Source: Methyloprofundus sp. (GTDB taxonomy: Bacteria > Pseudomonadota > Gammaproteobacteria > Methylococcales > Methylomonadaceae). Taken from it: DNA of 7,021 bases. Shown piece after piece: positions 4,983 to 7,021 of this stretch. Below the pieces are notes generated by a model. The model did no database searches. It had not been told where the DNA came from and saw only the letters and a program-made list of their open reading frames with translations. Numbering within the stretch: the first letter of the stretch is position 1; each line of letters starts with the position of its first letter. The DNA is taken from assembly GCA_030636485.1 (NCBI GenBank), contig DAOVWV010000083.1:1-7021 (forward strand). The letters run 5' to 3'. The position numbers and the translations under genes are program-made.

Positions 4983-7021
4983 AACGTATCTTGCATAGCG
5001 GCTTATGGTTATTTTCTGCGCTGCTGCTGGTGCTTGTCCTATTGCTGGCTTTATTAGTTTATAGTCCAAAAGTTAACCAGTGGCTGTTGTTGCAATTGAC
5101 TGAAAAAGTGGCGGGTTTATCGGTCACTGATGTTGATGGCCTGCTATTAAGTGAAATACATTTATATGGCCTTAAGTATCATATGGAGCAGGCGGATATA
5201 AGTATAGAATCGCTTTCTTACCGACTGGATCTGAGTGGCTTATTCGCTAAGCAGCTTGAGTTTGACTACTTGCATTTGAGTGGTGTGAATGCTGTCTTGC
5301 TGGACAGCACCCAGCCTGTAGAGCAAGAGCCTCAGGCGATGACATTTGTTATGCCGGTGATATTGAAAGTGCAGGATTTAGCCGTTAATGATGTGCAAAT
5401 TCATCAGCAAAATACAGATTATATAATAAAGGCTCTTAAGCTGAATTTACACTATCAAGGGCAACAAATACAGCTAAGCCAGGTCTTTTTGGACAGTGAT
5501 ATGTTTCGCTTACAAGGCGATGCAGGGTTGCAGTTAGCATCTGGCTTTCCCTTTATCGTTGATTTGACGGTTATAAAACCACATCCTGAATTAGGTGATA
5601 TAAAGGCAGGCATACATTTACAGGGGGATAGCCAGAAAATTTATTTGCAGACCGATATTCAGCAGCCTAGTGCTGTCCATGCCCAAGGCTGGGTAGATCT
5701 TAGTCATGCATCCCCGCAGTTCGATCTGGCGTGTCGCTGGTCATTATTGCAATGGCCTATGCAGGGTATTAAGCAGTATGCCAGTGAAAATGCGCAGCTC
5801 ACCCTACAAGGGACTGTTGATGATTATTTAATCAATTTGGATACAGATGTTTTTGCTCAGGACCTGATCTCAGGAGCGTTGCATCTAGTGGGGCAGGGTA
5901 ATGCTGAGCAACTGACTCTAAATAACTTAACGCTTAAGGCTTTAACAGGTGAAGTTGAGGCTAAAGGGCTGCTCAGCTGGACAGATAAGATCCCTAGCCA
6001 GATACAGTTATTAGCCAAGAATATTCAATTAGATTCTTTTTTGGCGGGATATACAGGTCACTTCAACCTGGATACACAACTTTCTGGCAGGCTATTTGAT
6101 CAGCCTGATATTTGGCTAGAGCTCAATAAACTTGATGGGGAAATATTAGATAAGCCACTTAAGGCCAAGGCAAAAATACACTATTCGGCAAAGCAGTTGT
6201 TAATAGAGCAATTACAGGCTAATGTGGGGGACAATGCTTTAACTATACAGGGAATCATCGGTGGACATAATGCGCTTGATTTTACGCTGGATGCTGCCAA
6301 TTTACATGAGTTGAGTTCGGATTTACAGGGTACAGCAGTTGCACAGGGAAAATTGCAAGGTGCTATGGATAAGCTGGTTGCACAGTTTGAATTACAGTCG
6401 GAGGGTTTAAAGTTTCAGCGGCAGCAGCTTGGTCGCTTGAACGCAGTGGGGCGTTTATCAACAGAGGGAGAGGGGAAACTGGATCTGGATATTAATGCCC
6501 GGCGGCTGGTTTTGAATGGTATGAAAGTTGATAGTTTCAAGTTTATTAGTAGCGGACAATTTGCACAGCATCATTTTAATGCCAGTGTTGCAAGTGATCA
6601 GGGAAATCTTGAGTTGGCTATGCAAGGTGCCTGGAGTGCACCTACTCATGTTTGGCAAGGGCAGATACAGCAATTAAAAATCAAGCACTCATCAGCAGGT
6701 CAATGGCAGCTTATACAAGCCGCACCGCTAGAAATAAAGTCTACTAAACTGGGCTCAATGCAGCTACAGACCGATTTATGTCTGACCCAACGAGGCAGTA
6801 CAGGTTTGGTGTGTCTACTGGCAAAAAATGATCTCCATAAAGGGCAGGTATTCGAGGGAAAAATTTCACTCTTACCCTTATCCGTTTTTAGCCATTACTT
6901 GCCCGAGGCCGTGCAGATTGATAGCCATTTACAGGCAAAATTTTTTCTACAGCAGAGCGACTTACAAGGAGATATAGAACTGAGTCTTACCCCCGGGTTC
7001 ATTAGAATGAAGCATGAGCAA
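4979..7021 (+). CDS. tamB: TamB, inner-membrane-anchored periplasmic bridge protein (3'-truncated by window edge)
   Basis: The first 681 codons are open with no stop to the last base. Known TamB proteins are about 1,200-1,300 residues, so roughly half is present and the C-terminal TamB (DUF490) domain that contacts TamA lies beyond the window. The start overlaps the tamA stop (ATGA), with no clear Shine-Dalgarno, which suggests translational coupling. The N-terminus has Lys-Arg followed by one hydrophobic span (about residues 9-31, LWLFSALLLVLVLLLALLVY), a signal anchor. Next come segments like E. coli TamB: VAGLSVTDVDGLLLSEIHLYGLKY, then SLSYRLDLSGLF. The rest is a long run of short alternating strands rich in Gln, Leu and Asp, as expected for the AsmA-like beta-taco groove that carries lipid across the periplasm. 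Cys601 and Cys612 (DLC...LVC) look like the cysteine pair often found mid-protein in this family and may form a disulfide. Partner and operon mate: TamA. Confidence 0.93.
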   Translation, partial: MKRILHSGLWLFSALLLVLVLLLALLVYSPKVNQWLLLQLTEKVAGLSVTDVDGLLLSEIHLYGLKYHMEQADISIESLSYRLDLSGLFAKQLEFDYLHLSGVNAVLLDSTQPVEQEPQAMTFVMPVILKVQDLAVNDVQIHQQNTDYIIKALKLNLHYQGQQIQLSQVFLDSDMFRLQGDAGLQLASGFPFIVDLTVIKPHPELGDIKAGIHLQGDSQKIYLQTDIQQPSAVHAQGWVDLSHASPQFDLACRWSLLQWPMQGIKQYASENAQLTLQGTVDDYLINLDTDVFAQDLISGALHLVGQGNAEQLTLNNLTLKALTGEVEAKGLLSWTDKIPSQIQLLAKNIQLDSFLAGYTGHFNLDTQLSGRLFDQPDIWLELNKLDGEILDKPLKAKAKIHYSAKQLLIEQLQANVGDNALTIQGIIGGHNALDFTLDAANLHELSSDLQGTAVAQGKLQGAMDKLVAQFELQSEGLKFQRQQLGRLNAVGRLSTEGEGKLDLDINARRLVLNGMKVDSFKFISSGQFAQHHFNASVASDQGNLELAMQGAWSAPTHVWQGQIQQLKIKHSSAGQWQLIQAAPLEIKSTKLGSMQLQTDLCLTQRGSTGLVCLLAKNDLHKGQVFEGKISLLPLSVFSHYLPEAVQIDSHLQAKFFLQQSDLQGDIELSLTPGFIRMKHEQ

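Noticed and set aside
6458..6673. 71-residue minus-strand frame within tamB
   Set aside because: Lies antisense inside the continuous tamB frame, without a promoter or ribosome-binding site I could see.

Overview
The window looks like chromosomal DNA from a Gram-negative gammaproteobacterium. TamA and TamB homologues sit next to each other, there is an outer-membrane barrel of the alginate-export type, and the aspartate aminotransferase and arsenate reductase are of common proteobacterial kinds. The sequence leans AT-rich in intergenic regions and codon choice. I cannot name the genus from this sequence alone.

Layout from left to right. Bases 2-1258 (+) hold the 3' part of an outer-membrane porin gene whose true start is off the left edge; its signal peptide is visible upstream of the first ATG. 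It converges on an aminotransferase gene at 1328-2512 (-), and an imperfect 14-bp-arm hairpin between them could terminate both. Upstream of the aminotransferase on the same strand is a thioredoxin-type arsenate reductase / LMW-phosphatase-fold gene at 2587-3054 (-). A 176-bp divergent promoter region (3055-3230) follows, and then the tamA-tamB operon on the + strand. tamA (3231-4982) has an apparent TTG start with no Shine-Dalgarno. tamB (4979-7021) overlaps the tamA stop by ATGA and runs off the right edge with no stop codon; about half of it is present.

Functionally, TamA (outer-membrane BamA-like barrel) and TamB (inner-membrane-anchored periplasm-spanning protein) form one envelope-biogenesis complex. 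The porin is an outer-membrane protein but probably an independent transcription unit. The aminotransferase and ArsC may be partly co-transcribed, although a perfect TATAAT lies between them. No mobile element, CRISPR array, tRNA or rRNA was seen, and no gene-free stretch exceeds 300 bases. I did not find a new multi-gene system. The least explained material is the set of dyad-symmetric elements in the two non-coding gaps around arsC and before tamA.
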